NCBI RefSeq assembly: GCF_024580735.1
Contig: NZ_JANIJX010000025.1
Location: 1-43,173, forward strand
DNA: 43,173 nt
Direction: 5' to 3'
Source: Brevibacterium moorei
GTDB lineage: Bacteria > Actinomycetota > Actinomycetes > Actinomycetales > Brevibacteriaceae
Every line of letters begins with the position of its first letter. Position 1 is the first letter of the stretch. The position numbers were made by a program, and so were the translations under genes. Of this stretch, positions 31,053 to 39,014 are shown piece after piece. Below the pieces are notes generated by a model that searched no databases, was not told the origin of the DNA, and saw nothing but the letters and a program-made list of their open reading frames with translations.

Positions 31053-32614
31053 CACTGTCCTCCCTTGATATAGGCCAGCGAGTAGCCGGAGTAGAACGAC
31101 AGGAAGCCCGGCAGGGTTTTAAATCCCTTGACCTCATTGGTGTAGGCGTGGGCCTGCCCGCGGGTGTTGACCATGACCAGGGGGACGTCGGTGATCATGA
31201 TCTGGCGGATCTTCTGATAGATCTGGTTCTTCTGCTCGTCAGTCTTCGCCGCCGAGCCCTGTTTGACCAGACTGACCAGTTCGGGGTTGCTGTAGTGGGC
31301 CGAACGCACATTGGACAGGCCGCCGTCGAAGAAGGTGCCCATATAGCTCGGGTCGGTCACCACGCCCACATTGCCGTTGATGAACAGGTCGTAGTCGCCC
31401 TTGTTCGACATTTCGGTACGCGTCGCCCAGTCCGGGGAGATCAGTTTGATCTTCAGGCCCACGGCTTCCAGATCGGCCTGGATGGACAGGGCCACATCGC
31501 GGTGGAAGACGTACTGCGAGTTCGTCAGGAAACGGATCTCCTTGGAGGTGTCGAATCCGGACTCCTTGATCAGCTGCTTGGCCTTGGCCGGGTCATAGGA
31601 GTACAACGTGTCCCAGTTCGGATCGTAGGCGGGATCGGCCTTGTCCATCGGCACCCCGTACTGGGATTCGCCGTGTCCGAAGAACGCCGCGGACACGGAG
31701 TTGTCGCGGTTGATCGCATAGGCCACGGCCTGGCGCATCTTGGGATCGTCGAAGATTCCGGTCTTGACGTTGAACAACGTGTACATGAACGGCCCGTTCT
31801 GCGAATCGAGCGTCATGTTCTTGTCGTTCTCCAGCCGGGAGAAGTCCTCCCAGGGCACGTAGTCGATGAAGTCGACGTCGCCGGATAACAGGGCCGAGGT
31901 CCGGGCGTTGCCGTCGGGGTAGAACTTCAGATTGATCTTCTCGAGATCGACGTTATCGGCGTCGTAGTAGTCCTCGTTCTTGACCAGCTGCAGACTCTGC
32001 CCGGGGCTGTAGGTGTCGACTTTGAAGGGACCGGCACCGTCCCAGCCGTCCTTCTTGTCCTCGATCGAGTCCTTCGAGTAGATCGCGGCTGCCGGGATCG
32101 CCAGGTACTGGACGAAGGCGTTGTTCGGCGAGTCCAGCACCAGTTTCATCTGAGTATCGGACTCGACCTCCATGGATTTGAGGCCCTTGAGCCCGTCGAA
32201 CACATAGCCGGGGGATTTCGGGTCCGACATGTACTCGAAGTTCCGTTTGACGTCCGCAGTGGTCAGCGGGTCACCGTTCGCGAACGTCAGGCCGGACCGC
32301 AGTTCAACCGTCCACGTCTTGTTGTCCTTGCTGGTGACGGATTCGGCCAGGCCGGGGACCAACGTACCGTCCGGGTCATAGGCCATCAGCCCGCGTTGGA
32401 CCAGGGCGTCGATCGTATAGCCGACGACCGAGGAGTCCACCGCGGGCGGGTTGGATTTCGGTTCGGCGGACAGGCCGATGTCGAGCACGCCCTGGTCCAG
32501 GCCGCCCTCGGCTTCACTGCCCGCGGGCCCGCAGGCCGTGGCGCTGACCGCGGTCAGCAGCCCGACCACACTCAACGCCACGGCTCGCAGGCCCGTTCGC
32601 ATCTTCCTAGTCAC
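31052..32614 (-). CDS. Substrate-binding lipoprotein of peptide-type ABC importer, DppA family (520 aa)
   Basis: A full-length SBP_bac_5 protein. The signal peptide ends in lipobox VSATAC, and the mature part opens GVLDIGLSAEPKSNPPAVDS. Family blocks include KTWTVELRSGLTFANGDPLT, GAGPFKVDTYSPG, FMYTLFNVKTGIFDDPKMRQ and AVAYAINRDN. GTG 32614 is chosen because GGAGGG lies 6 nt upstream. This start is 8 bp inside the upstream HyuB gene, giving translational coupling. Anchored outside the membrane, it delivers ligand to DppB/DppC. The tight coupling to HyuB indicates that the ligand is the substrate of the hydantoinase/oxoprolinase pair or its immediate precursor. It is unlike the truncated binding protein at 128-550 in context and should be intact. 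Confidence 0.95.
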   Translation of the reverse strand: MTRKMRTGLRAVALSVVGLLTAVSATACGPAGSEAEGGLDQGVLDIGLSAEPKSNPPAVDSSVVGYTIDALVQRGLMAYDPDGTLVPGLAESVTSKDNKTWTVELRSGLTFANGDPLTTADVKRNFEYMSDPKSPGYVFDGLKGLKSMEVESDTQMKLVLDSPNNAFVQYLAIPAAAIYSKDSIEDKKDGWDGAGPFKVDTYSPGQSLQLVKNEDYYDADNVDLEKINLKFYPDGNARTSALLSGDVDFIDYVPWEDFSRLENDKNMTLDSQNGPFMYTLFNVKTGIFDDPKMRQAVAYAINRDNSVSAAFFGHGESQYGVPMDKADPAYDPNWDTLYSYDPAKAKQLIKESGFDTSKEIRFLTNSQYVFHRDVALSIQADLEAVGLKIKLISPDWATRTEMSNKGDYDLFINGNVGVVTDPSYMGTFFDGGLSNVRSAHYSNPELVSLVKQGSAAKTDEQKNQIYQKIRQIMITDVPLVMVNTRGQAHAYTNEVKGFKTLPGFLSFYSGYSLAYIKGGQ

Positions 32615-34346
32615 GCGTCCCTCCCGTTTTCTCGTTGCCTCCGCCGTCACTTCCCGGCGTGGCCGTCGCTGTGGCTCCCGCCGCCGAGGTCCCGGCGGGC
32701 ACATATCCGTAGGCGGCCTCGGCTGTGGCCGGGCTGATCCTGCCCTCCCGCAGGTCGCGTTCGACCAGTTCGACCGGCCGCTTGGCAGGCGTCCCGAAGC
32801 CACCGCCGCCGGCCGTTTCGATCCCGATCGTCTCGCCCGTGTTCATCACGAACTCGGTCTGGTCCAGGTACTCCTCGTCGCCCACCTCGACGTGCAGGCT
32901 GCGGCCGGGGCCGCCGCCCTCCAGGCCCCAGGGCTGGGTCCGCTGGCGGGAGATCGACACGTGGCACACGCAGTCGTCGTGGTTGACGGTGACGAGCCGG
33001 TGGATGCCCATGCCGCCGGGGTGCTCGCCCACGCCGGAGGAGTCGTCGACCAGTTCGTAGCGGTCCACGGTCAGCGGGTACTCGATCTCCAGGGATTCCA
33101 CCGGTAGGTTCGAGGTGTTCGTGATGTGGGCTTGGACGCCGTTGAGCCCGGAGGCGCAGTGGCTGGCGCCGAGTCCCCCGCCGATCGTCTCGAGGTAGAC
33201 GTAGTACTCACCGGTACGCGGGTCGATTCCGGAGAACTGGGTCGCCGGCACCGATCCGTAGGAGGCGGCGGTGACCAGGGTCGGATCGGCCTTGGACAGC
33301 GCGCCGTGGACCAGGTCGACCACGCGCTGGCACAGCTGGGTGCGCCCGTTGACGGCAGCGGGGGCCACGCAGCTGAGCACGGAACCGCGCGGGGCCGTGA
33401 CGGAAATGGCCCGGTACAGGCCCGCGTTCGTCGGGATGTCGGAGCCGACCACGGTCTTGACCGCGTAGTACACGGTCGCCAGCAGGGCGGTGGGCACCAG
33501 GTTGATCGAGGCGCGGACCTGCGGCGGAGCGTCGAAGACGAACTCGAGTTCCTCGTCCTTGACGGTGAGTTCCAGCGAGATGTCCAGGATGTCCGGGATC
33601 TCCTCGCTGTCGAATTTGTCGGCGAAGGTATAGGTCCCGTTCTTGATCTCCCTGATCCCCGCGCGGACCTTGCGCTCGGTGTAGTCCATCAGCGCATCCC
33701 CTGCCGCGCGCATGGTCGCGGTCCCGTACTTCTCGAACAGGTCGACGGTGCGCGCCACGCCCAGCCGGTTCGAGGCCAGCTGGGCCCGGAAGTCCGCAAT
33801 GCGTTCGGCCGGGACCTGCATATTGATCAGGATCAGGTGCATGACATCGTCGATGTACTCCCAGTCGCGCACTGCGCGCACCGCAGGGATCCGGATGCCC
33901 TCCTGGAAGATCGTCGCGTGCGTTCTGTCCGCATAGTCGGAGTGGTGGGCCAGGTTCGTCGCCCAGCCGACCAGTTCCTCTGCGAAGAAGATCGGGGTGA
34001 CCAGCACGATGTCAGGGAGGTGGGTGCCGCCGCCGGTGTGGGGGTCGTTGCCCAGGAAGCCGTCGCCTGGCCGGATGTCGGACACCGGGTAGCGGTCCAG
34101 CACGGCCTTGACGATGCCCATGAGCGAACCCAGGTGCATCGGAATGTGTTCGGCCTGTGCCAGGGCATTGCCCTCGGCGTCGAACAGGGCGGTGGTGCAG
34201 TCGCGGCGCTCCTTGATGTTCGGGGAGTACGAGGCCTTGACCAGGGCCTCGCCCATCTCCTCGCTCACGGAGGCCAGGGCGGATCCGATCACCTCGACCC
34301 TGATCGGGTCGATGTCCGCCGGTTGCGCGGTCGAGTTCGTCGTCAT
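32607..34346 (-). CDS. hyuB: Hydantoinase B / 5-oxoprolinase-type subunit (579 aa)
   Basis: A full Hydantoinase_B domain with the family N-terminus DPIRVEVIGSALASVSEEMG, then EALVKASYSPNIKERRDCTTALFD. The motif GDGFLGNDPHTGGGTHLPDI is followed by the late ESLEIEYPLTVDRYELVDDS and GGGGFGTPAKRPVE blocks. It works with HyuA as an ATP-dependent ring-opening amidohydrolase. Characterised partners act on N-methylhydantoin, hydantoins or 5-oxoproline, and relatives such as acetone carboxylase and acetophenone carboxylase share the subunit. GAAGGA precedes the ATG. The C-terminal tail is Ala/Thr/Gly-rich and probably disordered, and the DppA gene begins within it. A 110-bp gap with a hairpin separates it from HyuA. 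The true substrate cannot be read from the sequence. Confidence 0.93.
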   Translation of the reverse strand: MTTNSTAQPADIDPIRVEVIGSALASVSEEMGEALVKASYSPNIKERRDCTTALFDAEGNALAQAEHIPMHLGSLMGIVKAVLDRYPVSDIRPGDGFLGNDPHTGGGTHLPDIVLVTPIFFAEELVGWATNLAHHSDYADRTHATIFQEGIRIPAVRAVRDWEYIDDVMHLILINMQVPAERIADFRAQLASNRLGVARTVDLFEKYGTATMRAAGDALMDYTERKVRAGIREIKNGTYTFADKFDSEEIPDILDISLELTVKDEELEFVFDAPPQVRASINLVPTALLATVYYAVKTVVGSDIPTNAGLYRAISVTAPRGSVLSCVAPAAVNGRTQLCQRVVDLVHGALSKADPTLVTAASYGSVPATQFSGIDPRTGEYYVYLETIGGGLGASHCASGLNGVQAHITNTSNLPVESLEIEYPLTVDRYELVDDSSGVGEHPGGMGIHRLVTVNHDDCVCHVSISRQRTQPWGLEGGGPGRSLHVEVGDEEYLDQTEFVMNTGETIGIETAGGGGFGTPAKRPVELVERDLREGRISPATAEAAYGYVPAGTSAAGATATATPGSDGGGNEKTGGTRD

Positions 34347-34423
34347 TGTGTTCTTCCTTCGAAGTCTGTGGCTGTGCTGGTGTCTGGGGTGGCTGGGCGA
34401 TCTGCGCCAGGACTGCCGTGGCC

Positions 34424-34439
34424 GCAGGCCGGGGCCTGC
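34424..34439 (-). other. Small hairpin in the HyuA-HyuB gap
   Basis: GCAGGCC (34424-34430) and GGCCTGC (34433-34439) form a 7-bp stem with a GG loop in the 110-bp gap between the two hydantoinase genes. No U tract follows on the minus strand. It may tune mRNA stability or subunit ratio. Confidence 0.4.
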
Positions 34440-34456
34440 AGGTTCGGCCGGCCGGC

Positions 34457-36505
34457 TCAGTCGTCGGCGATGATGAGCATGTCCGAGGCGTCGATATGGG
34501 CGGTCTGCCCCGGCAGTACGAAGGAGGTCGTATCGTACTGCTCGATCACCACGGGCCCCGCGATCGACTCACCGGTCGGAATGCTGGTGCGTTCCAGGAC
34601 CGGAACTTCGGCCCTGGCACCGTATTCGGAGATGTAGACCTGTCGGGTCACCGACGCACCCGCCGCCCGGGCGGCGGACCGCTGGCTGACCTCGATCGTG
34701 TCGACGGTGCCCACTGCCTGGATGCGGAAGTTGACGATCTCGATGATCGAATCGGCGTTGATGTAGCCGTAGAGCTCCCGGTGGCGGGCCTCGAAATCGG
34801 TCTGCAGATCCGCCAGCAGCCGCTCGGTGTCCTCCAGATGATCCACTCCGACCGTGATCTCGTAGTTCTGGCCCCGGTAGCGGACATCCGCGAAGTGCTT
34901 GAGGACCACACGCTCATCCGGCAGCGCCTCGGCCGACTGCCAGGCCGCGGCCTCGGCGGCCAGGGTTTCGAAGACCCGCAGGGTCTTTGCGCCGGCGTCC
35001 GCGTCCAGGGGCGTGCGCGCGGTGGCGATGAAATCGGACTTCAGGTCCGTCATCAACATGCCGATCGCGCTCATCGCGCCAGGGGACTGTGGTACCAGGG
35101 TCGTCGACATCCGCAGTTCGCGCGCCAGGCGGCCCGAGTGCAGGGGGCCGGCACCACCGAAGGCCACCAGCGCATAGTCGGAGGGGTCGTAGCCCTTCTG
35201 CACGGAAATCACGCGGATCGCCTTGGCCATGTTCGCGGTGACCACGGAGATGATGCCCTGCGCGGTCTCCTCGGTACTCAGTCCCAGCTGATCGCCCAGG
35301 GACTTCACCGCGGCGAAGGACAGGGATGCGTCGATCGGCATCGCCCCGGCCAGCAGCGCATCGTTGTTCAGGATTCCCAGCACCACGTTCGCATCCGTCA
35401 CGGTGGGCCGCATATTGCCGTTGCCGTAGCAGGCAGGGCCCGGATAGGCGCCCGCGGATTCGGGGCCCACCTTGAGCAGTCCGCCGTCGTCGATCCAGGC
35501 GATCGACCCACCACCGGCGCCCACCGTGGAGATGTCGAGCATCGGCGCCTGGATCGGCCGGCCGTCCAGCTCCATTCCGTTCGACGAGGTGGGGGTGCCG
35601 TCGTTGACCAGTGCGATGTCCGAGGACGTCCCGCCCACGTCCAGCGTGATGACGTGTTCGAAACCGGAGTTGCGCGCGACCTCGGCTGCCCCCACCACAC
35701 CCGTGGACGGGCCCGACAGCACTGTGCGCACCGGCATCTGCTCGGCGGTCTGGAAGGAGATGACACCGCCGTTGGACTGTGTGACCTTGGGCGCGCCGGA
35801 CAGTCCGCGCTCACCCAGCCGGCGGCGCAGCGACCCCAGGTAGCCCTGCATGATCGGGCCGATGTAGGCGTTGACCGCGGTCGTCGAGAGGCGTTCGAAC
35901 TCGCGGAACTGCGGCAGCACATCCGATGACAGGGTGATGAACTTCCCCAGCAGAGCGCGGGCCAGGATCTCACCGACGGCCTTTTCGTGCGCGCTGTTCT
36001 CGAAGCTGTAGAGGAAGCACACGGCGATGGCGTCCACCCCTTCCAGGGCCGCACGGTTGTCCTCGACCAGCTGGGTCACCGCGGCCTCGTCCAGCTCCTG
36101 CATCACGGTGCCGTCGTATTTCAGCCGCTCGCCGACTTCGAAGATGAGGTCGCGGCCGGTCAGCAGTTCCGGCTTCTGCGCGTAGAGGTCGTAGAGCTTG
36201 GGGCGGCGCTGGCGTCCCAGTTCCAGCAGATCGCGGAAGCCCTCGGTGACGAAGATGGCGATCTTCGCACCCTTGCCCTCCAGCAGGGTATTGGTCGCCA
36301 CCGTCGTACCGTGGGCGAAGTATTCGACGGTTTCGCCCGCCGTGGCGTAGCGTTGCAGCGCGGATTCTGCGCCTGTGAGCACCGCGTTGCCGGGGTCGGA
36401 CGGGGTGCTGGGGGTCTTGAGGACCTTGAGTTCACCGGATCCGGTGTCGAACAGGGCGACGTCGGTGAAGGTGCCGCCGGTGTCGATTCCAAGGCGCAGG
36501 GCCAT
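34457..36505 (-). CDS. hyuA: Hydantoinase A / 5-oxoprolinase-type ATP-binding subunit (682 aa)
   Basis: The N-terminal Hydant_A_N block LRLGIDTGGTFTDVALFDTG is the phosphate-binding loop of the actin-like ATPase fold. The Hydantoinase_A core contains FAHGTTVATNTLLEGKGAKI, then the SNGGVISFQTAEQMPVRTVL segment and LSGPSTGVVGA. ITLDVGGTSSDIALVNDG is the second phosphate loop. It activates the ring amide with ATP so that HyuB can open it. GAGGAAG precedes the ATG. It is the first gene of the tight HyuAB-DppABCDF block. Upstream lie a long inverted repeat and the SDR/oxidase pair on the same strand. Known HyuA members act on N-methylhydantoin (creatinine breakdown), hydantoins and 5-oxoproline. 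The presence of sarcosine-oxidase-like genes makes an N-methylated cyclic amide attractive. Confidence 0.94.
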   Translation of the reverse strand: MALRLGIDTGGTFTDVALFDTGSGELKVLKTPSTPSDPGNAVLTGAESALQRYATAGETVEYFAHGTTVATNTLLEGKGAKIAIFVTEGFRDLLELGRQRRPKLYDLYAQKPELLTGRDLIFEVGERLKYDGTVMQELDEAAVTQLVEDNRAALEGVDAIAVCFLYSFENSAHEKAVGEILARALLGKFITLSSDVLPQFREFERLSTTAVNAYIGPIMQGYLGSLRRRLGERGLSGAPKVTQSNGGVISFQTAEQMPVRTVLSGPSTGVVGAAEVARNSGFEHVITLDVGGTSSDIALVNDGTPTSSNGMELDGRPIQAPMLDISTVGAGGGSIAWIDDGGLLKVGPESAGAYPGPACYGNGNMRPTVTDANVVLGILNNDALLAGAMPIDASLSFAAVKSLGDQLGLSTEETAQGIISVVTANMAKAIRVISVQKGYDPSDYALVAFGGAGPLHSGRLARELRMSTTLVPQSPGAMSAIGMLMTDLKSDFIATARTPLDADAGAKTLRVFETLAAEAAAWQSAEALPDERVVLKHFADVRYRGQNYEITVGVDHLEDTERLLADLQTDFEARHRELYGYINADSIIEIVNFRIQAVGTVDTIEVSQRSAARAAGASVTRQVYISEYGARAEVPVLERTSIPTGESIAGPVVIEQYDTTSFVLPGQTAHIDASDMLIIADD

Positions 36506-36559
36506 ATCTGTAACTTCCTCTCAGTGGTGTGACGTCCCCCTCCCTTCCCCCTCCCTTTG

Positions 36560-36635
36560 AGTTCCACTACGACATGAATTGACGGTTTTCGGCCGTTTCG
36601 GGCTGATTTTCGACAATTCAGGTTGTAGTGGAACT
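36560..36635. repeat. Long inverted repeat between SDR and HyuA
   Basis: Arms AGTTCCACTACGACATGAAT-TG (36560-36581) and their partner (36614-36635) pair over 22 bp with two mismatches around a 32-nt loop. The outer flanks extend the pairing: a polypyrimidine tract at about 36535-36557 faces a polypurine tract at 36637-36660. It lies 3' of the SDR gene and 5' of HyuA on the transcribed strand, so it may act as an attenuator or partial terminator dividing the cluster. Confidence 0.75.
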
Positions 36636-36641
36636 TTGAGA

Positions 36642-36660
36642 GGGGGGGGTGGGTGGGTGG
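36642..36660 (+). other. G-quadruplex motif abutting the SDR stop codon
   Basis: The plus strand reads G8-T-G3-T-G3-T-G2. It contains four G3 tracts with single-base loops, the canonical parallel G4 pattern. It sits directly after the SDR stop (36661) on the non-transcript strand of that gene, so the SDR mRNA would carry a C-rich tract. A DNA G4 here could stall polymerase just before the inverted repeat. Confidence 0.6.
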
Positions 36661-37506
36661 TCAGTGGATGGTGATGGGTTGGGTGGGTCGGATGGTGATG
36701 TCTTCGAAGGTCGCTTGGGGCGGGGCTGCGGCGATGAGGGCTACCGCATCGGCCAGGGTCTCCACCGGGACCATCTGGTTAAACGGCACCTCGACGGCAT
36801 CCGCCCGGTCCTGGACGCTGGGCATGGTGCGGACCATGTCGGTGTCCATATAGCCGGGGAAGATCGAGGTGACCCGCACCCCGGCGCCGCGCTCCTCGGC
36901 GCGCAGCGAGTTCGTGTACGCCTTGAGCGCGTGCTTGGACGCCGAGTACAGGCTGTTGCCGGGGCTGGAGAATTGGCCGGCACCCGAGTTGATCATCACA
37001 ACGTCCCCACGTGCCGCCCGCAGTGCCGGGGTCAGTGCCGCGGTGAGTCCCGCGACCGCCACGACGTTGACGCCCAGCACGTGTTCCCAGTCCGCGCGGG
37101 TCAGTTCCGCCTGCGGTTTGCGCAGGCTGACCCCTGCCGAGTTGACCAACATGGCGCAGCCGGGCACGGCCGCGGCGACGGCGGCCTGATAGGCGGGCTC
37201 CGTGACGTCGCCGGCCAGGCAGGTGACGTGCGCCGGGGCCTCCCCCATTGCCGAGGCCGCACCGGGCCCAGTGCCCGCGTCCGGCAGGGCGCTCTGCAGT
37301 TCGGCTGCCAGCGCCCGCAGTTTCGCCTCATTGCGGCCCAGCAGGACCAGGTCGAAATCCGGGGCCAGGCGGCGGGCGATCGCCGCTCCCACTCCCCCGG
37401 AGGCTCCGGAGATCACGGCGACCCTCCGGTCCTGCGCGGGTCCCGCCTGCGCTGTACTTGCCCGGGCGGCACCCGTCTGGGCGGCACCCGTCTGTGCTGC
37501 GCTCAT
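36661..37506 (-). CDS. Short-chain dehydrogenase/reductase (281 aa)
   Basis: A classical SDR. An unusual Ala/Gln/Thr-rich N-terminal extension of about 26 residues (AAQTGAAQTGAARASTAQAG) precedes the cofactor motif SGASGGVG. LVNSAGVSLRK replaces the usual NNAG block. The catalytic Ser lies in MINSGAGQF, and Tyr/Lys in LYSASKHALK. RAEERGAGVRVTSIFPGYMDTDM follows. The ATG overlaps the stop of the sarcosine-oxidase-like gene as ATGA, so the two enzymes are made together. Likely it reduces or oxidises the carbonyl product of the oxidase, such as an aldehyde or oxo acid; this is inference. The gene ends against a G-rich tract and an inverted repeat. Confidence 0.92.
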   Translation of the reverse strand: MSAAQTGAAQTGAARASTAQAGPAQDRRVAVISGASGGVGAAIARRLAPDFDLVLLGRNEAKLRALAAELQSALPDAGTGPGAASAMGEAPAHVTCLAGDVTEPAYQAAVAAAVPGCAMLVNSAGVSLRKPQAELTRADWEHVLGVNVVAVAGLTAALTPALRAARGDVVMINSGAGQFSSPGNSLYSASKHALKAYTNSLRAEERGAGVRVTSIFPGYMDTDMVRTMPSVQDRADAVEVPFNQMVPVETLADAVALIAAAPPQATFEDITIRPTQPITIH

Positions 37507-38795
37507 CGCGTACCGTCCCGGCCCGCGGGGGCGCCGGCGAGGTTCCGGGTTCCGGCGGGGTCGAAGACACTGCCCTTTTCGAAGACGGTCTCCAGGAGTT
37601 GGTCCGTGAACCCCGGCAGCCGCTCCGCATCCCAGATCCCCGGCTCCACGGTCCGTGCCTCGCCGAGCACGGTCTGGGCCAGGTACTCCCCGATCGCCGC
37701 GGCGTGTTTGAAACCGTGTCCGTGGCAGGTGCCGGCCACGTACACACCGGTGTCCCGGCCCACCTGTCCGATGGTGAACTGGTCGTCCGGTGAGGTGGTG
37801 ATCATGCAGACCCGCGATGCCGCCGGCACCGGGTCCAGGGTCGGGAAGGCGCGGCGGGCCACCCTGGCCACATTGCGCCAATCGCGTGTCGGTTCGATAT
37901 CCCGGTCGAAGTTCGCGGGGTCGATCGGGTGGAGTTCCTTGGAGTTCAGGCTCAGTCCGATCTTCATCCCGTGGCCGTCCACATCACCGTGGCCCCAGAT
38001 GCTCATATCGTCGAAGCGACGGATGAAGCCGGGCAACCGCGGTGCCAGGTAGGCCTCGGCGGAGCGCTGCCGGTAGCCGGGGATGTCGCGAGCGCGTGCC
38101 GCGGCCAGCTCCTCGTCGATCCGCCACCAGTTCATCGGGCTGAACAGCGCCTGCAGGCCGGGGATGTCCACCGCATTGGCCAGCCAGGGGCCCAGGGCCA
38201 GCACGATCTTCTTCGCCCGCACGGTGTTGCCGGTGGACAGGCCCAGTTCGAAGGTACTACCGGCCGTGCGCCGGATCGACTCGACCCGGCCGCCGCCCAG
38301 CACGTCCGCACCGAGCTCCCGGGCCCGCCCCAGCGCCGAGGCGATGGAGGCCTCGGCGCCCACCGTCCCACCGCTGGTGTCGAGCACACCGATCTCGTCC
38401 GGGTCGATGTTCTCGAAGGCCGGAAAGCGGGAGACGAGTTCGTCGGCCGAGTATGTTTCGATTGGGACCTCGTGGTGGGCGGCTGTGGCGATCGCACCCT
38501 TGACGTAATCGGAGTCCGGCCGGCCGATGGTCACCGCACCCACCTGGTTGAGGATCGGGGTGCCGCTGTGGTCTTCGAGTCCACGCCAGAGTTCGGCGGC
38601 ACGGCGGGCCACCGTGCCCAGTTCGATGTGTTCCATACAGGCGATGCGGAACAGGCGGGTGTGCCCGTGGGACGATCCGAAGGGGTGGACCACGGGGTAC
38701 TGGTCCAGTCCCACCGCCTTGACTCCGCGTTCGGCCAGTTGCCACAGGGTGTGGGAGCCGAAGGCCCCCAGCCCGATGACCGCTACGTCGTACAT
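37503..38795 (-). CDS. Sarcosine oxidase/N-methyltryptophan oxidase-like FAD enzyme with covalent-flavin Cys (430 aa)
   Basis: A DAO-fold flavoprotein. GLGAFG at residues 8-13 binds FAD, and PFGSSHGHTRLFRIA is the MSOX/MTOX flavin-contact signature. Near the C-terminus SRVCMITTSPDDQFTIG supplies the Cys to which FAD is attached in this family. GTCHGHGFKHAAAIGEYLAQ is the active-site end. Family members oxidise sarcosine, N-methyl amino acids, pipecolate or related secondary amines with oxygen, releasing hydrogen peroxide and often formaldehyde. ATG 38795 has GGGGGA about 7 nt upstream. The C-terminus is about 40 residues longer than typical. It heads a block followed by SDR, HyuA, HyuB and Dpp genes, and its leader contains a large stem-loop. 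Confidence 0.92.
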   Translation of the reverse strand: MYDVAVIGLGAFGSHTLWQLAERGVKAVGLDQYPVVHPFGSSHGHTRLFRIACMEHIELGTVARRAAELWRGLEDHSGTPILNQVGAVTIGRPDSDYVKGAIATAAHHEVPIETYSADELVSRFPAFENIDPDEIGVLDTSGGTVGAEASIASALGRARELGADVLGGGRVESIRRTAGSTFELGLSTGNTVRAKKIVLALGPWLANAVDIPGLQALFSPMNWWRIDEELAAARARDIPGYRQRSAEAYLAPRLPGFIRRFDDMSIWGHGDVDGHGMKIGLSLNSKELHPIDPANFDRDIEPTRDWRNVARVARRAFPTLDPVPAASRVCMITTSPDDQFTIGQVGRDTGVYVAGTCHGHGFKHAAAIGEYLAQTVLGEARTVEPGIWDAERLPGFTDQLLETVFEKGSVFDPAGTRNLAGAPAGRDGTR

Positions 38796-38820
38796 CTGTG
38801 CATCCCCCAAAGGTCGTGTC

Positions 38821-38888
38821 CTGGTGTCCATCGGCGCTGTCCCTGCTGGGGCCCGGAAGACGGGCCGTGGATCGCCGATGGACACCAG
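38821..38888 (-). promoter_or_regulatory. Structured 5' leader of the oxidase operon: nested stem-loops
   Basis: Arms CTGGTGTCCATCGGCG (38821-38836) and CGCCGATGGACACCAG (38873-38888) pair perfectly over 16 bp. Inside the 36-nt loop GGCCCG (38850-38855) and CGGGCC (38861-38866) form a second stem. The structure ends about 25 nt before the start codon. No U tract follows, and it matches no riboswitch class I can recall. It could be an attenuator, a widely spaced operator pair, or a translation-control element. Confidence 0.65.
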
Positions 38889-38899
38889 TGTGGTCCACA
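38889..38899. promoter_or_regulatory. Perfect 11-bp palindrome TGTGGTCCACA
   Basis: It abuts the leader stem-loop on its promoter side and fits a small-dyad operator (TGTG-N3-CACA). The same pattern with a different centre, TGTGAATCACA, lies upstream of the amino-acid transporter operon at 42979-42989. Chance occurrence in 43 kb is not negligible. Confidence 0.4.
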
Positions 38900-39014
38900 G
38901 CACACTTGGAGTAAAGATGATACTCGCCTACACATTTGTCATGCAGGCATTCAGATTTCTTAAGTTATAAGCCTGAAACGCCGGTGCAACAGCTCAATAA
39001 CATGGGTCGAGCGC

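Noticed and set aside
31056..31137. Continuation of the DppC frame far upstream through DppB
   Set aside because: DppC proper starts at ATG 30099, coupled to the DppB stop. The longer frame is an antisense-like, out-of-frame overlap with DppB.
33126..35929. Long plus-strand open frames opposite hyuB and hyuA
   Set aside because: Antisense mirrors of high-GC genes with His/Arg/Gly-rich translations and no recognisable motif.
38796..39014. Known riboswitch (glycine, SAM, cobalamin) ahead of the oxidase operon
   Set aside because: The leader shows a long perfect stem with a nested hairpin but none of the conserved cores I would expect for those classes.
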